Assembly: GCA_947584375.1 (NCBI GenBank) | Contig: CANPWL010000003.1 | Coordinates: 1 to 64,000, forward strand | Source of the DNA: an uncultured Clostridia bacterium | GTDB taxonomy: Bacteria; Bacillota; Clostridia; Oscillospirales; Ruminococcaceae | Length of the DNA: 64,000 nucleotides | Direction of reading: 5' to 3' | Program-made: the position numbers and the translations under genes | Notes under the pieces: generated by a model | What the model was told of the DNA's origin: nothing | What the model saw: the letters and a program-made list of their open reading frames with translations, nothing else | Databases searched by the model: none | In this document: positions 20,475 to 31,015 of the stretch, one piece after another | Position numbering within the stretch: the stretch's first letter is position 1 | How the letters are laid out: every line of letters begins with the position of its first letter

Positions 20475-20612
20475 ATGGGGCTTTTTAACACAAAGGATAA
20501 AATTGAATCGGAAGCGGAGTTTGACAGGCTTTTTGAGGAGCTTGGACTTGAAATAGATGAAACTTCAGATGATAATGAAAAGTCGGACGGTGAAAAGTTA
20601 AAGACGCAATAG
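20475..20612 (+). CDS. Small acidic hypothetical protein, 45 aa (not in ORF track)
   Basis: SD aaggag then ATG; MGLFNTKDKIESEAEFDRLFEELGLEIDETSDDNEKSDGEKLKTQ*; lies in a tight operon. Confidence 0.6.
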   Translation: MGLFNTKDKIESEAEFDRLFEELGLEIDETSDDNEKSDGEKLKTQ

Positions 20613-20624
20613 GAGTGAAATAAA

Positions 20625-21107
20625 ATGAAAAGAACCGACTATATTTCATGGGACGAGTATTTTATGGGTATAGCTTTATTTTCGGCACAGCGTTCTAAGG
20701 ATTCAAACACTCAGGTGGGGGCGTGTATAGTGTCGAATGAAAACAAGATACTTTCGGTAGGCTATAACGGAATGCCCACAGGATGCAATGATGACGAAAT
20801 GCCTTGGTCAAGAGAGGGCGAAAGCACTCTTGATACAAAGTATCCGTTTGTGTGTCACGCAGAGTTAAATGCAATTTTAAACAGTTCTACTGGTTCGGTA
20901 AAGAATTCTAAAATATATGTCACGCTTTTTCCATGCAATGAATGTGCAAAGGCTATAATTCAGAGCGGAATAAAGGAAGTTATTTATAAAGAAGATAAGT
21001 ATTTTGATTCGGAAGAAGTTATAGCCTCAAAACGGATGTTTGATATGGCAGGCGTAAAGTATACGGAGTATTCTCCTACATCCAGAACCGTTGATATAAA
21101 GCTATAA
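20625..21107 (+). CDS. dCMP/cytidine deaminase-family protein
   Basis: [40 protein letters not shown]. Confidence 0.92.
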   Translation: MKRTDYISWDEYFMGIALFSAQRSKDSNTQVGACIVSNENKILSVGYNGMPTGCNDDEMPWSREGESTLDTKYPFVCHAELNAILNSSTGSVKNSKIYVTLFPCNECAKAIIQSGIKEVIYKEDKYFDSEEVIASKRMFDMAGVKYTEYSPTSRTVDIKL

Positions 21108-21139
21108 CATTTACATAATGAAAGGACTAATACATAAAA

Positions 21140-21988
21140 ATGAAACGCAAATACTGCATTTTAGGAGAGAGCTTAAAGCATACAATGTCTCCTCCAATTC
21201 ATAAAAGACTGTTTGAGCTGAGAAACCGAAAGTTCGAGTATGAAATCAAGGAGATAAGTCCTTTGGATCTAAAGGCAAATGCAGACGAGTTGAATTCCTT
21301 GGCAGGATATAATATAACTATTCCTCACAAGGTAGCGATAATTGATTGTATTGACAGGCTTGACAAGTCGGCAGAGAGGTACAATTCGGTGAACTGCGTC
21401 GATAATAAAAATGGGATTACAACAGGTTATAATACCGATTGCGACGGCTTTTTAGAAACTGTGCATTCAATGGGTGCAAAGCTTTCGGGAGAGGTTTTGC
21501 TTATCGGCTGCGGCGGAGCAGGAAGAATGATAGCGATTGAATCGGCTTTGGCAGGAGCGGCTTTGAATATTGCTGTGTTGGAATCTGATATACCGCTTGC
21601 ATTGCAGGTAGAGAAGGAGATAAAAGCAATAAAGGCTGACGCTGAAATAAATATAGTCTTGAACACTCAAATCAATACTGATAAGCGATATGATTTGCTT
21701 GTAAATGCCTGTCCGGTGGGAATGTATCCTAAAGTTGATGCTTGTCCGGTTTCCGATGAAGTTATTAAAAGATGCGACGCTGTTTTTGATATTGTATATA
21801 ATCCGGGAGAAACATTGCTTTTGAAAAAAGCAAAGGCGATGGAAAAAAAGGCAGTTGGCGGAATGGCAATGCTTGTGTGGCAGGCAGTGTCGGCTCATAA
21901 AATTTGGGATGGCGATGAGTATACAATTGACGAAGTTAATGGAATCATCGATGAAATGAATGAAATTGTAAAGAGAGATTTTAAGTAA
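21140..21988 (+). CDS. aroE: Shikimate dehydrogenase
   Basis: CILGESLKHTMSPPIHKRLF, GYNITIPHK, GYNTDCDGF, LLIGCGGAGRMIA. Confidence 0.95.
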   Translation: MKRKYCILGESLKHTMSPPIHKRLFELRNRKFEYEIKEISPLDLKANADELNSLAGYNITIPHKVAIIDCIDRLDKSAERYNSVNCVDNKNGITTGYNTDCDGFLETVHSMGAKLSGEVLLIGCGGAGRMIAIESALAGAALNIAVLESDIPLALQVEKEIKAIKADAEINIVLNTQINTDKRYDLLVNACPVGMYPKVDACPVSDEVIKRCDAVFDIVYNPGETLLLKKAKAMEKKAVGGMAMLVWQAVSAHKIWDGDEYTIDEVNGIIDEMNEIVKRDFK

Positions 21989-22006
21989 TCTTACTTTGTA
22001 AACGGC

Positions 22007-22047
22007 AGGAGGGAATGCTCCTTAATGGGAGTGAACATATAAATATG
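22007..22047 (+). promoter_or_regulatory. SD-hairpin-AUG leader of aroK
   Basis: AGGAGGG 22007-22013; TGCTCC 22016-22021 pairs GGAGTG 22028-22033 (two G-U pairs); 11 nt to ATG 22045. An in-frame ATG at 22015 also exists. Confidence 0.45.
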
Positions 22048-22578
22048 AAACCTATATTTCTCTGCGGCTTTATGGGATGCGGAAAAACTACTGTGGGCAA
22101 AAGGCTGGCTTGTGAATTAAAGTGCAGTTTTATTGATATGGATGATCATATAGAAAAACAAGAGGGAAGAAGCATAAGCGAGATATTTGAAACCGATGGA
22201 GAAGAATATTTCAGAAATCTTGAAACCGATACGATAAAGAAGTTAAAAGATACAAAAGGAGTTATAGCAACAGGCGGCGGAGCGCTTTTGCGAGATGAAA
22301 ACGGACGTGCTGCCAAAAAAATTGGAATACCGATTTTTATTGATACAAAGTTTTCAATATGTTATAATCGTATTAAGAATGATAAAAACAGGCCGCTTGC
22401 TTATAATTCAACAAAAGAAGATCTTAAAAAGCTTTTTTATACGAGGAAAAAGCTATATATCAAAAACAGTCTTATTACTGTAAGCGGAGGGAAAACTGTC
22501 CATACAGTTGTAAAGGAAATTATTAAAGAAATAAATAAATTTCAAAATAAGGAGAAAGAGAGTAATGATAAGCAATAA
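22045..22578 (+). CDS. aroK: Shikimate kinase (alternative in-frame ATG at 22015)
   Basis: [22 protein letters not shown]...[30 protein letters not shown]. Confidence 0.94.
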   Translation: MKPIFLCGFMGCGKTTVGKRLACELKCSFIDMDDHIEKQEGRSISEIFETDGEEYFRNLETDTIKKLKDTKGVIATGGGALLRDENGRAAKKIGIPIFIDTKFSICYNRIKNDKNRPLAYNSTKEDLKKLFYTRKKLYIKNSLITVSGGKTVHTVVKEIIKEINKFQNKEKESNDKQ

Positions 22579-24232
22579 CATAAAAGAAGGAGCAAATAAC
22601 GCGCCGCACCGTGCACTGTATCACGCATTGGGACTTACTAAGGAGGAAATATCCCGTCCGTTAGTAGGTATTGTATCTTCATATAATGAGATAGTACCCG
22701 GACATATGAACATTGATAAAATCGTTGAAGCTGTAAAGCTCGGGGTTGCTATGGCAGGTGGAACGCCTATTGTTTTCCCTGCAATCGCTGTTTGCGACGG
22801 TATCGCTATGGGTCATCAGGGAATGAAGTACAGTCTGGTAACACGTGACCTTATAGCAGATTCAACTGAAGCTATGGCAATAGCTCACGCGTTTGACGCT
22901 CTTGTTATGGTGCCTAATTGCGATAAAAATGTTCCGGGACTTTTAATGGCAGCAGCAAGGGTGAATATACCGACGATATTTGTTTCTGGCGGACCTATGC
23001 TTGCAGGACACGTTGATGGAAAGATGACCAGCTTTTCAAGTATATCGGAGGCTGTCGGCGAATTTAATGCAGGAAAGATAGGCTCTGAAAAGCTTGACGA
23101 GTATGAAAGACACGGCTGTCCTACCTGCGGCTCTTGTTCGGGAATGTATACGGCTAATTCTATGAATTGTTTGACTGAGGTTCTCGGAATGGGACTTAGG
23201 GGCAACGGAACTATTCCTGCTGTGTACTCTGAAAGAATTGAGCTTGCAAAGCATGCCGGAATGCAGGTTATGGAGCTGTTAAAGAACGACATAAAGCCAA
23301 GAGATATAATGACAGAAAAAGCATTTATGAATGCACTTGCATGCGATATGGCATTGGGTTGTTCTACAAACTCAATGCTTCACCTTCCTGCTATTGCACA
23401 TGAGTGCGGAATAGAGCTTAATCTAGACATTGCTAATGAGATCAGCGACAAAACGCCTAATCTATGCCATCTTGCCCCTGCGGGAAACACCTATATGGAA
23501 CAGCTTAATGAAGCAGGCGGAGTATATGCTTTGATGAATGAACTGTCTAAGAAAAATTTGCTTAATACAGACTGTATTACCTGTACAGGAAAAACAGTTG
23601 GAGAGAATATAAAGGACTGCAAAAATAAAAACACTAATGTTATAAGGGATATTGATGATCCTTATTCCAAAACAGGCGGAATTGCTGTTTTGAGAGGAAA
23701 CTTAGCTCCCGACAGCTGTGTTGTAAAGCGTTCTGCAGTAGCGCCTGAGATGCTTTCACATTCAGGTCCTGCAAGGGTGTTCGACTGTGAAGAGGATGCA
23801 ATGAGCGCTATTTTAGGAGGAAAGATCAATCCGGGAGAAGTTGTTGTTATCAGATATGAAGGACCAAAGGGCGGTCCGGGAATGAGGGAGATGCTAAATC
23901 CTACTTCGGCAATTATGGGAATGGGACTCGGCGAGAGCGTTGCACTTATTACTGACGGAAGATTTTCAGGAGCTACAAGAGGTGCGGCAATCGGACATGT
24001 TTCTCCGGAGGCAGCGGTAGGAGGACCTATTGCACTTGTTAAAGAGGGAGATATAATTTCAATCGATATTCCTGAAAACAAAATAAATGTTGAAATAAGC
24101 AAAGAGGAAATGCAGAAAAGAAAGACTGAGTGGAAACCGAGAGAGCCGAAGATCACAACAGGTTACTTAGCAAGATATGCGTCTTTAGTTACATCCGGAA
24201 ACAGAGGAGCAATTTTAGAGATAAAAAAATAA
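22565..24232 (+). CDS. ilvD: Dihydroxy-acid dehydratase
   Basis: [63 protein letters not shown]. Confidence 0.97.
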   Translation: MISNNIKEGANNAPHRALYHALGLTKEEISRPLVGIVSSYNEIVPGHMNIDKIVEAVKLGVAMAGGTPIVFPAIAVCDGIAMGHQGMKYSLVTRDLIADSTEAMAIAHAFDALVMVPNCDKNVPGLLMAAARVNIPTIFVSGGPMLAGHVDGKMTSFSSISEAVGEFNAGKIGSEKLDEYERHGCPTCGSCSGMYTANSMNCLTEVLGMGLRGNGTIPAVYSERIELAKHAGMQVMELLKNDIKPRDIMTEKAFMNALACDMALGCSTNSMLHLPAIAHECGIELNLDIANEISDKTPNLCHLAPAGNTYMEQLNEAGGVYALMNELSKKNLLNTDCITCTGKTVGENIKDCKNKNTNVIRDIDDPYSKTGGIAVLRGNLAPDSCVVKRSAVAPEMLSHSGPARVFDCEEDAMSAILGGKINPGEVVVIRYEGPKGGPGMREMLNPTSAIMGMGLGESVALITDGRFSGATRGAAIGHVSPEAAVGGPIALVKEGDIISIDIPENKINVEISKEEMQKRKTEWKPREPKITTGYLARYASLVTSGNRGAILEIKK

Positions 24233-24390
24233 TCATACTTTTCAAAGTATTACGCAAAATATAATAAAATTGTTTTGGGATATTAATATGAATTTCAGTC
24301 TGATAAAATTATTTTGTGCAAGACTGTAAATCATAGAAATAATGAATGGTTCTGTAAGAGCTTTTCATAAGAATGAAAGGTGGAATTTTA

Positions 24391-24843
24391 ATGAAAAGGA
24401 TTATCAGCGGAATTTTAGCGCTTACTATGTGTGCAGGAATACTCTGTGCTTGTGATGAAGTAGAGAGCAGTTCTGTTCAGGCTCCCATGAGCACAACTAA
24501 TGCGTCAGCATCATCTTCTGATGTTGTTTTGGGAGAAGCAGAAACAAGTTCTGCAACTGAAAAGCCGAGAGATTCACAGTCGGAAACATCAGCAAGTACT
24601 ACTGCTGAGGAAGCTTCTTATTTAAATATTACAATGAAAGACTGGGATCAGATGAATACAGATTCAAAGTATATTAATATGGAATCTATTTTAAAGTATA
24701 TCACTGACTCAGGAGTAGTAACATCGCTTGACGTAGTTGATTTGGTAACTGCACTTGACAAGTCAGGAAATACATCTAAGAAAAAGACGGCGTATGATTT
24801 AGTATTAAAGGAAATAGAGAAGAACAATAAAAAGTCATCATAA
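24391..24843 (+). CDS. Hypothetical lipoprotein
   Basis: MKRIISGILALTMCAGILCACDE lipobox; Ser/Thr-rich linker. Confidence 0.75.
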   Translation: MKRIISGILALTMCAGILCACDEVESSSVQAPMSTTNASASSSDVVLGEAETSSATEKPRDSQSETSASTTAEEASYLNITMKDWDQMNTDSKYINMESILKYITDSGVVTSLDVVDLVTALDKSGNTSKKKTAYDLVLKEIEKNNKKSS

Positions 24844-24866
24844 TATATTTAAGCGGGGGACATCTA

Positions 24867-26144
24867 TTGAAAATATTGCTTAAACGGGTTATCACCGCAT
24901 ATGAGTGTGATAAAACAAAAACGGTAGATATAGCTATTGAGAACGGAAAAATAAAAGATGTCGGAATTAATCTTGATTTCAAAGCGGACAGAACGATCGA
25001 CGGCAAAGGAAAGCTTGTTGCGTTTCCCGGTCTGTTTGATATGCATGTTCATTTCCGTGATCCGGGACTTACCTATAAAGAGGATATTTTAACAGGTGCG
25101 GAAGCTGCTAAAGCAGGAGGCTTTACCGGTGTTGCGTGTATGCCGAATACTGTTCCGCCGATTGATTCGGTCGATGTTTTAAGCTATGTAAAGGAAAAGG
25201 CAGCATTGACCGGTATAGACGTTCTTCCGATAGCCTGTGTAAGCAAGGGTATGAAAGGTAAAGAGCTTACTGATTTCAGCGAACTCAAACGCGCAGGCGC
25301 CGTTGCATTTTCTGACGACGGACGCCCTGTTGAGAACTCGGAGCTTATGCGTAAGGCTTTGGAACAGTCAAAGGAAACAGGTGTTACAGTTATATCCCAC
25401 TGCGAGGACTTAAATATTATAAACGGCGGGATAATCAATAAAGGGAAGGTTTCTAAAGCGCTTGGCGTTGCAGGAATGGACAGAGCAAGCGAGGACTATA
25501 TTACAGCGAGGGAAATTGCTCTTGCAATGAGTATGGACGCTCACGTTCATATTGCTCATGTTTCTACTGTCGGTTCCTGCAATATTATTCGTGCGGCAAA
25601 GGCTGACGGAGTAAAGGTCACCTGTGAAACGGCGCCTCACTATTTTACATTTACCGATGAAAAGCTTTATGCAAAGGACGCTGATTACCGTATGAGTCCA
25701 CCGCTGAGAACTGAAAAGGACAGGAAGGCTGTTGAAAAAGCTGTATGCGACGGTACGATCGACTGTATAATCACAGATCACGCTCCCCACAGCGAGGAGG
25801 ATAAGGCTGATTTTTATAAAGCGCCGAACGGTGTAGTAGGTCTTGAAACATCTCTTGCGGCAACTCTGACAAAGCTTTATCATACGGGACTTTTATCTTT
25901 ATATAGAATACAAAAGCTTATGAGTGAAAATCCCAGAAAAATTTTAGGGCTTGAACCTGTTTCTCTTACAAAAGGCAGTGTTGCCGATATAACGGTTTTT
26001 GATCCTGATTTGGAGTGGACTGTCGAAAAGGAAAAGCTTCATTCAAAATCAAAGAATAGTGTATTCAAAGGTGAAAAGTTAAAGGGCAAGGTATTATATA
26101 CAATTTCAAAAGGTAAAGTTGTTTTTGAAAATGATGATAAGTAA
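24867..26144 (+). CDS. pyrC: Dihydroorotase (TTG start)
   Basis: FPGLFDMHVHFRDPGLTYKEDI, GGFTGVACMPNT, DHAPHSEEDK. Confidence 0.95.
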   Translation: MKILLKRVITAYECDKTKTVDIAIENGKIKDVGINLDFKADRTIDGKGKLVAFPGLFDMHVHFRDPGLTYKEDILTGAEAAKAGGFTGVACMPNTVPPIDSVDVLSYVKEKAALTGIDVLPIACVSKGMKGKELTDFSELKRAGAVAFSDDGRPVENSELMRKALEQSKETGVTVISHCEDLNIINGGIINKGKVSKALGVAGMDRASEDYITAREIALAMSMDAHVHIAHVSTVGSCNIIRAAKADGVKVTCETAPHYFTFTDEKLYAKDADYRMSPPLRTEKDRKAVEKAVCDGTIDCIITDHAPHSEEDKADFYKAPNGVVGLETSLAATLTKLYHTGLLSLYRIQKLMSENPRKILGLEPVSLTKGSVADITVFDPDLEWTVEKEKLHSKSKNSVFKGEKLKGKVLYTISKGKVVFENDDK

Positions 26145-26230
26145 AAGCTTTTCGCTTTAATTTATTTTAAGAATTGTCTTATTAATAACTCACAAAAATT
26201 AAAAACGAATAAGTTAAGACAAAAATAAAA

Positions 26231-26270
26231 AGGAGGAAATGCTCCAAGAACGAGCATAGATGATATTATG
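26231..26270 (+). promoter_or_regulatory. SD-hairpin-AUG leader of pyrF
   Basis: AGGAGG 26231-26236; ATGCTC 26239-26244 pairs GAGCAT 26252-26257 (6 bp); exactly 10 nt to ATG 26268. Confidence 0.6.
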
Positions 26271-27200
26271 TCATTTGACAGACTTATTGAGAAAATTGTA
26301 AAGATGCAAAATCCAACTGTTGTGGGACTTGATCCAAAGCTTGATTATGTTCCTGAATTTTTAAAGAAAAAGGCGTTTAAAAAATACGGCAAAAATCTAA
26401 AGGGAGCTGCAAAGGCTTTATTGGCTTTTAACAAGGGTATAATTGATGAAATATGCGATATAGTTCCTGCAATAAAACCTCAGGCGGCTTATTATGAGAT
26501 GTACGGCTACGAGGGGGTTAAAACTCTTTATAAGACGATACGATATGCTAAAAATAAGGGTATGTTTGTTATCACCGACGGAAAGAGAAACGATATCGGT
26601 GCAACAATGCAGGCATATGCGCTGGCTCATTTGGGAGAGGTATTTGTTGACGGCGAAGCTTTTGAGCCTTTCGGGGCTGACGCTCTGACCGTAAACGGAT
26701 ATTTGGGAACAGACGGCATATCTCCGCTTTTAAGCGAGTGTGCTAAGAGAGATAAGGGTATCTTTGTTCTTGTTAAAACGTCAAATGAATCTAGCGGAGA
26801 GCTTCAGGATAAGGAATTGAAAGATGGAAATACTATATATTCTGAAATGGGAAAAATGTGCGAAGAATGGGGCAAGGATACAATGGGAAAACACGGATAT
26901 TCTTCGGTAGGAGCAGTTGTAGGTGCAACTTATCCAGAACAGCTCGCAGAAATGAGAAGGGCGCTGCCTAATACATTTTTCTTAGTTCCCGGATACGGCG
27001 CTCAGGGCGGTGGAGCCGAAGGCGTATCTCATGGCTTCGATCCCAACGGTTTAGGCGCAATTGTAAATTCCTCAAGAGGAGTTATGTGTGCTTATCAGAA
27101 AGAGGGCTGTGATGAAAAGGATTATGCAGGTGCGGCAAGAAGAGAATGTATAAGAATGAAAGAGGACATAATTTCATATCTTCCTAAAATAGCTCTTTAA
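26268..27200 (+). CDS. pyrF: Orotidine 5'-phosphate decarboxylase
   Basis: TVVGLDPKLDYVP, IKPQAAYYEMYG, FVITDGKRNDIGATMQAYA. Confidence 0.96.
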   Translation: MSFDRLIEKIVKMQNPTVVGLDPKLDYVPEFLKKKAFKKYGKNLKGAAKALLAFNKGIIDEICDIVPAIKPQAAYYEMYGYEGVKTLYKTIRYAKNKGMFVITDGKRNDIGATMQAYALAHLGEVFVDGEAFEPFGADALTVNGYLGTDGISPLLSECAKRDKGIFVLVKTSNESSGELQDKELKDGNTIYSEMGKMCEEWGKDTMGKHGYSSVGAVVGATYPEQLAEMRRALPNTFFLVPGYGAQGGGAEGVSHGFDPNGLGAIVNSSRGVMCAYQKEGCDEKDYAGAARRECIRMKEDIISYLPKIAL

Positions 27201-27218
27201 ACAAAAGGACAAATATAA

Positions 27219-27710
27219 ATGAAGTTGAATATAGTTTTAGTAGAGCCGCAGATCCCTCAAAACACGGGCAATATCTCCAGGACATGTGCGGTTACGGGCG
27301 CGGCACTGCATCTTATAAAGCCTTATGGATTTGTTATATCAGACAAGTCTTTGAAGAGGGCCGGTCTGGATTACTGGGATAAGCTGGACATATATGAATA
27401 CGAAAGCTTAGAGGAGTTTTTTGAAAAAACAGATGGTGAGTATTACTATTTCACCACAAAGGGCAGGAATGTGTACAGCAAAGTTAAGTATAAAGATAAT
27501 GTATATATACTTTTTGGGAGAGAGGATAAAGGACTTCCTGAAAAGCTGTTATATGAAAATGAAAAGCATTGCGTAAGAATACCGATGCGTCCTGATTTGA
27601 GAAGCTTAAATCTCTCAAATTCCGTTGCCGTAGCAGTATATGAAATATTAAGACAATGGGATTATCCCGATTTGACCAAAGAGGGAAAGCTTACAGAGTT
27701 TACTTGGTAA
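27219..27710 (+). CDS. trmL: tRNA (cytidine(34)-2'-O)-methyltransferase
   Basis: NIVLVEPQIPQNTGNISRTCAVTGAALHLIKPYGF; LRSLNLSNSVAVAVYEILRQ. Confidence 0.95.
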   Translation: MKLNIVLVEPQIPQNTGNISRTCAVTGAALHLIKPYGFVISDKSLKRAGLDYWDKLDIYEYESLEEFFEKTDGEYYYFTTKGRNVYSKVKYKDNVYILFGREDKGLPEKLLYENEKHCVRIPMRPDLRSLNLSNSVAVAVYEILRQWDYPDLTKEGKLTEFTW

Positions 27711-27744
27711 AACGCTTTTGATATATTTTCTGCAAATTTACAAA

Positions 27745-27781
27745 AGGAGGAGTGCTTTAAATAAGCACATTTACATCTATG
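27745..27781 (+). promoter_or_regulatory. SD-hairpin-AUG leader of degV-like gene
   Basis: AGGAGG 27745-27750; GTGCTT 27752-27757 pairs AAGCAC 27763-27768 (6 bp); exactly 10 nt to ATG 27779. Confidence 0.6.
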
Positions 27782-28675
27782 GACAGAATCAAATTTATAA
27801 CCGATTCAGCATCTGATATATCGGTTGAAAACGAGAACGAGCTCGACATTCTTGTAATGCCTTTTAAAGTCGGAATGGGTGATAAAAGCTTCACTTCAAG
27901 AATTGATTTTGACAACGAAAAGTTTTATCATATGATCGATGAGTTTGACGGTATCCCTGTTACATCGCAGATAACTGCTTTTGAATATGCGGAGGTTTTT
28001 AAAAAGTATTATGACGAGGGTTATACCGATATCATAAATGTAACTATAAATTCAAAGGGTTCGGCGACCTATAATAATGCAGTTATGGCAGCGTCAGAAT
28101 TTTTTGAAGAAAACCCTTTGGCAAAGGATAAGTTTCATATTTATAATATAGACGGAAGAGGTTATACGGGAGGATATGGCTATGCTGTTGTTCAGGGTGC
28201 AATAAAGGCAATGAAAGGTTCTCCTGCCGATGAAATAGCAGCTTATATCAAGGATTGGGTCGATAACTGTATTATTTTCTTTGCTCCGTATACTCTTAAG
28301 TACGCAAGAAAATCAGGCAGAATACCGTCTGCCGCCGCTTTTGCAGGAGAGGTTATGGGACTTCGTCCGATAATGCGAATTATGGATAATCAAATAACAA
28401 CTGAAACCAAGGTTCGGGGCGACAAGGCAATAATACCTAAAATACTGAATCTCACAGTAAAAGAAATGATACCGAAAACTCCCTACTGCATTGTTTATGG
28501 AAATGACGAAGAAGTAAGAGATGAAATGATCAAAGCTATGACTAAAGAGGTCGGTTATCCGCCTGAGGATTCATACCAGATAGGTGCAGCAGTAACGATA
28601 AATGCAGGACCTAAGGTAGTGGGAGTTATATTCAAGGGCAACGGTGACGTTGCATCCAGTGCCGCCTTTGGATAG
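27779..28675 (+). CDS. DegV-family fatty-acid-binding protein
   Basis: IKFITDSASDISVENENELDILVMPFKV...APYTLKYARKSGRIPSAAAF...NAGPKVVGVIF. Confidence 0.93.
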   Translation: MDRIKFITDSASDISVENENELDILVMPFKVGMGDKSFTSRIDFDNEKFYHMIDEFDGIPVTSQITAFEYAEVFKKYYDEGYTDIINVTINSKGSATYNNAVMAASEFFEENPLAKDKFHIYNIDGRGYTGGYGYAVVQGAIKAMKGSPADEIAAYIKDWVDNCIIFFAPYTLKYARKSGRIPSAAAFAGEVMGLRPIMRIMDNQITTETKVRGDKAIIPKILNLTVKEMIPKTPYCIVYGNDEEVRDEMIKAMTKEVGYPPEDSYQIGAAVTINAGPKVVGVIFKGNGDVASSAAFG

Positions 28676-28707
28676 TTTGTAAAAGGTTATAGTTTGCACA
28701 ACGGCGG
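28636..28707 (+). repeat. Dispersed hairpin element, copy 1 (overlaps 3' end of degV)
   Basis: GGGCAACGGTGACGTTGCATCCA-gtgcc-GCCTTTGGATAGTTTG-N21-ACGGCGG. Confidence 0.65.
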
Positions 28708-28736
28708 GCTTTACTAAGCTTAAAATGTAGTCGATA

Positions 28737-28822
28737 TAACGGTGACGTTGCACTAGCGAGCCGCTGGAGGCTCTGCGGTCTTTAGGATAGCTTGTAAAAT
28801 GTTATAGTTTGCACAACGGCGG
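28737..28822 (+). repeat. Dispersed hairpin element, copy 2 (variant centre)
   Basis: AACGGTGACGTTGCA ... CTTTAGGATAGCTTGTAAAATGTTATAGTTTGCACAACGGCGG. Confidence 0.65.
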
Positions 28823-28912
28823 ATTAGAACTTAATGCAAAAGGTAAGTTCTTGCTCTGTTCTCTTGTACACGGCAGGCTGGAATATTAGCAATTATAATG
28901 GACAGTGGATAA

Positions 28913-29125
28913 TTATTTTTCAGCGTCTTTCATAAGCATATCACATTCATCACTTAGTCTTGACGTTTCTTCCGATAAACATTCAAGTGCACATCTGAAA
29001 ACATCATTGTCAAATATATAATCGTAGACAATTACAAATATATCTGACAGTCCTGCTATCATTTTTGCTTTTAATTGTATTTTTTCAAAGTCATATAAAC
29101 TAATACCTCTGATTGGTTCACTCAT
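28913..29125 (-). CDS. Small hypothetical protein
   Basis: MSEPIRGISLYDFEKIQLKAKMIAGLSDIFVIVYDYIFDN...; SD aaaggag. Confidence 0.6.
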   Translation of the reverse strand: MSEPIRGISLYDFEKIQLKAKMIAGLSDIFVIVYDYIFDNDVFRCALECLSEETSRLSDECDMLMKDAEK

Positions 29126-29301
29126 TGATTTCACTCCTTTTGTTTGGTATATTTATATTATATTACTATTGTGCACAATAGTAAATATGTAAAATTCATA
29201 AATATTGTGTACAATATATATTTGGTTTTATACATTATAACTAGTATTTTGTTTTTTATAAATTTTGTCTCGCGATTGAGGTATGAAAGATAGGTAAAAA
29301 T

Positions 29302-29517
29302 ATGTCAGAAATAAAGAAAAGCAGATATACCCAAGCACAAAATAAAGCTACACAGAAGTATATCAAAGCAAATTATGATGAAATAAAAATAAGGCTTCCT
29401 AAAGGTAAGAAAGAAATAATTAAAAATTATGCAATAAAGCATAATGAAAGTGTTAATAGTTTTATTAAACGTATTATCGATGAAGCTATGGAAAGGGACA
29501 AGGAAAAAACAGATTAG
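29302..29517 (+). CDS. Arc/RHH-like small protein
   Basis: YIKANYDEIKIRLPKGKKEIIKNYAIKHNESVNSFIKRIIDEAMERD. Confidence 0.75.
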   Translation: MSEIKKSRYTQAQNKATQKYIKANYDEIKIRLPKGKKEIIKNYAIKHNESVNSFIKRIIDEAMERDKEKTD

Positions 29518-29695
29518 CAAGACATTAGGCAAGATGTCGGTTTTTATTATTAACTAATGGTAAAATTCTGATAAAACTATTGAATTTTATTCCCTTTTGT
29601 TATACAATAATAAAAATGACTGTTATTGATTTAACAGTGATAATATATATCAGTTAGGCTGATTAAAATATTTACAAGAGAGGATGTCGTATTAA

Positions 29696-30907
29696 ATGGC
29701 AGGTCTAAACAAGGTAACAGTTGATGACATTAATGTTAAAGGAAAGAAGGTTTTAGTCCGCTGTGACTTTAACGTTCCGCTGAAAGACGGCGTTATCACA
29801 AACGATAACAGGATCACAGCAGCATTACCTACAATTAAAAAGCTGATTTCCGACGGCGGAAAGGTTATTCTTTGCTCGCACTTGGGTAAGCCTAAGAACG
29901 GTCCTGAGGAGAAGTTCTCGCTTGCACCTGTTGCAGTAAGGCTTTCAATGCTTTTGGGCAAAGAGGTCGTTTTTGCAAATGACGACGAGGTAGTCGGTGA
30001 AAATGCAAAGGCAGCAGTTAAGGCTATGAACGACGGAGACGTTGTACTTCTTCAGAACACGAGATTCAGAAAGGAAGAGACAAAGAACCTTGAGCCGTTC
30101 AGTGAAGAGCTTGCGTCTCTTGCTGATGTTTTCGTAATGGACGCATTCGGTTCTGCTCACAGAGCACACTGTTCAACAGCAGGAGTTACAAACCACATTA
30201 AGGATACAGCGGTAGGATACCTGATGCAGAAGGAAATAAACTATCTTGGAAATGCAGTTGAAGATCCTGAAAGACCGTTTGTTGCAATTTTGGGAGGAGC
30301 AAAGGTTGCAGATAAGCTGAATGTTATTTCAAATCTTTTGGAGAAATGTGATACGCTTATAATAGGCGGAGGAATGGCATATACATTCTTAAAGGCACAG
30401 GGCAAAGAGGTAGGAACCTCTCTTGTTGACGATACAAAGATAGACTACTGCAAGGAAATGATTGAAAAGGCTGAAAAGCTTGGCAAGAAGCTTTTGCTTC
30501 CTGTTGACACAACAATAGCAGCTTCATTCCCTGACCCGATAGACGCTGAAATTGATATAGAGGTTGTTTCAAGCGATAATATTCCGTCAGATAAGATGGG
30601 ACTTGACATTGGTACAAAAACAGCAGAGCTTTATGCTGAGGCAGTTAAGTCTGCTAAGACGGTTGTTTGGAACGGACCTATGGGAGTGTTTGAGAATCCT
30701 GTTCTTGCAAAGGGAACGATTGCAGTTGCACAGTCTTTGGCAGATACAGACGCTACTACAATTATCGGCGGAGGAGATTCGGCAGCAGCAGTAATACAGC
30801 TTGGCTTTGCAGACAAGATGTCGCACATATCAACAGGCGGCGGAGCGTCTCTTGAATATCTTGAAGGTAAGGTTTTACCGGGCATCGACGTTATTGCCGA
30901 TAAGTAA
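29696..30907 (+). CDS. pgk: Phosphoglycerate kinase
   Basis: [16 protein letters not shown]...[14 protein letters not shown]...CSHLGKPK...GGGDSAAA. Confidence 0.97.
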   Translation: MAGLNKVTVDDINVKGKKVLVRCDFNVPLKDGVITNDNRITAALPTIKKLISDGGKVILCSHLGKPKNGPEEKFSLAPVAVRLSMLLGKEVVFANDDEVVGENAKAAVKAMNDGDVVLLQNTRFRKEETKNLEPFSEELASLADVFVMDAFGSAHRAHCSTAGVTNHIKDTAVGYLMQKEINYLGNAVEDPERPFVAILGGAKVADKLNVISNLLEKCDTLIIGGGMAYTFLKAQGKEVGTSLVDDTKIDYCKEMIEKAEKLGKKLLLPVDTTIAASFPDPIDAEIDIEVVSSDNIPSDKMGLDIGTKTAELYAEAVKSAKTVVWNGPMGVFENPVLAKGTIAVAQSLADTDATTIIGGGDSAAAVIQLGFADKMSHISTGGGASLEYLEGKVLPGIDVIADK

Positions 30908-30916
30908 ATAAAATAT

Positions 30917-30953
30917 TGAGGATTGCCTGAAATTTGGGCAGTCCTTAAATTTT
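30917..30953 (+). terminator. Terminator after pgk
   Basis: AGGATTGCC...GGGCAGTCCT followed by a T-rich tract. Confidence 0.55.
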
Positions 30954-31015
30954 GACAGGATACTTAATTTTTATAAATAGACGAAATAAATTTAACTTTT
31001 AAAGGAGTTTTTAAA

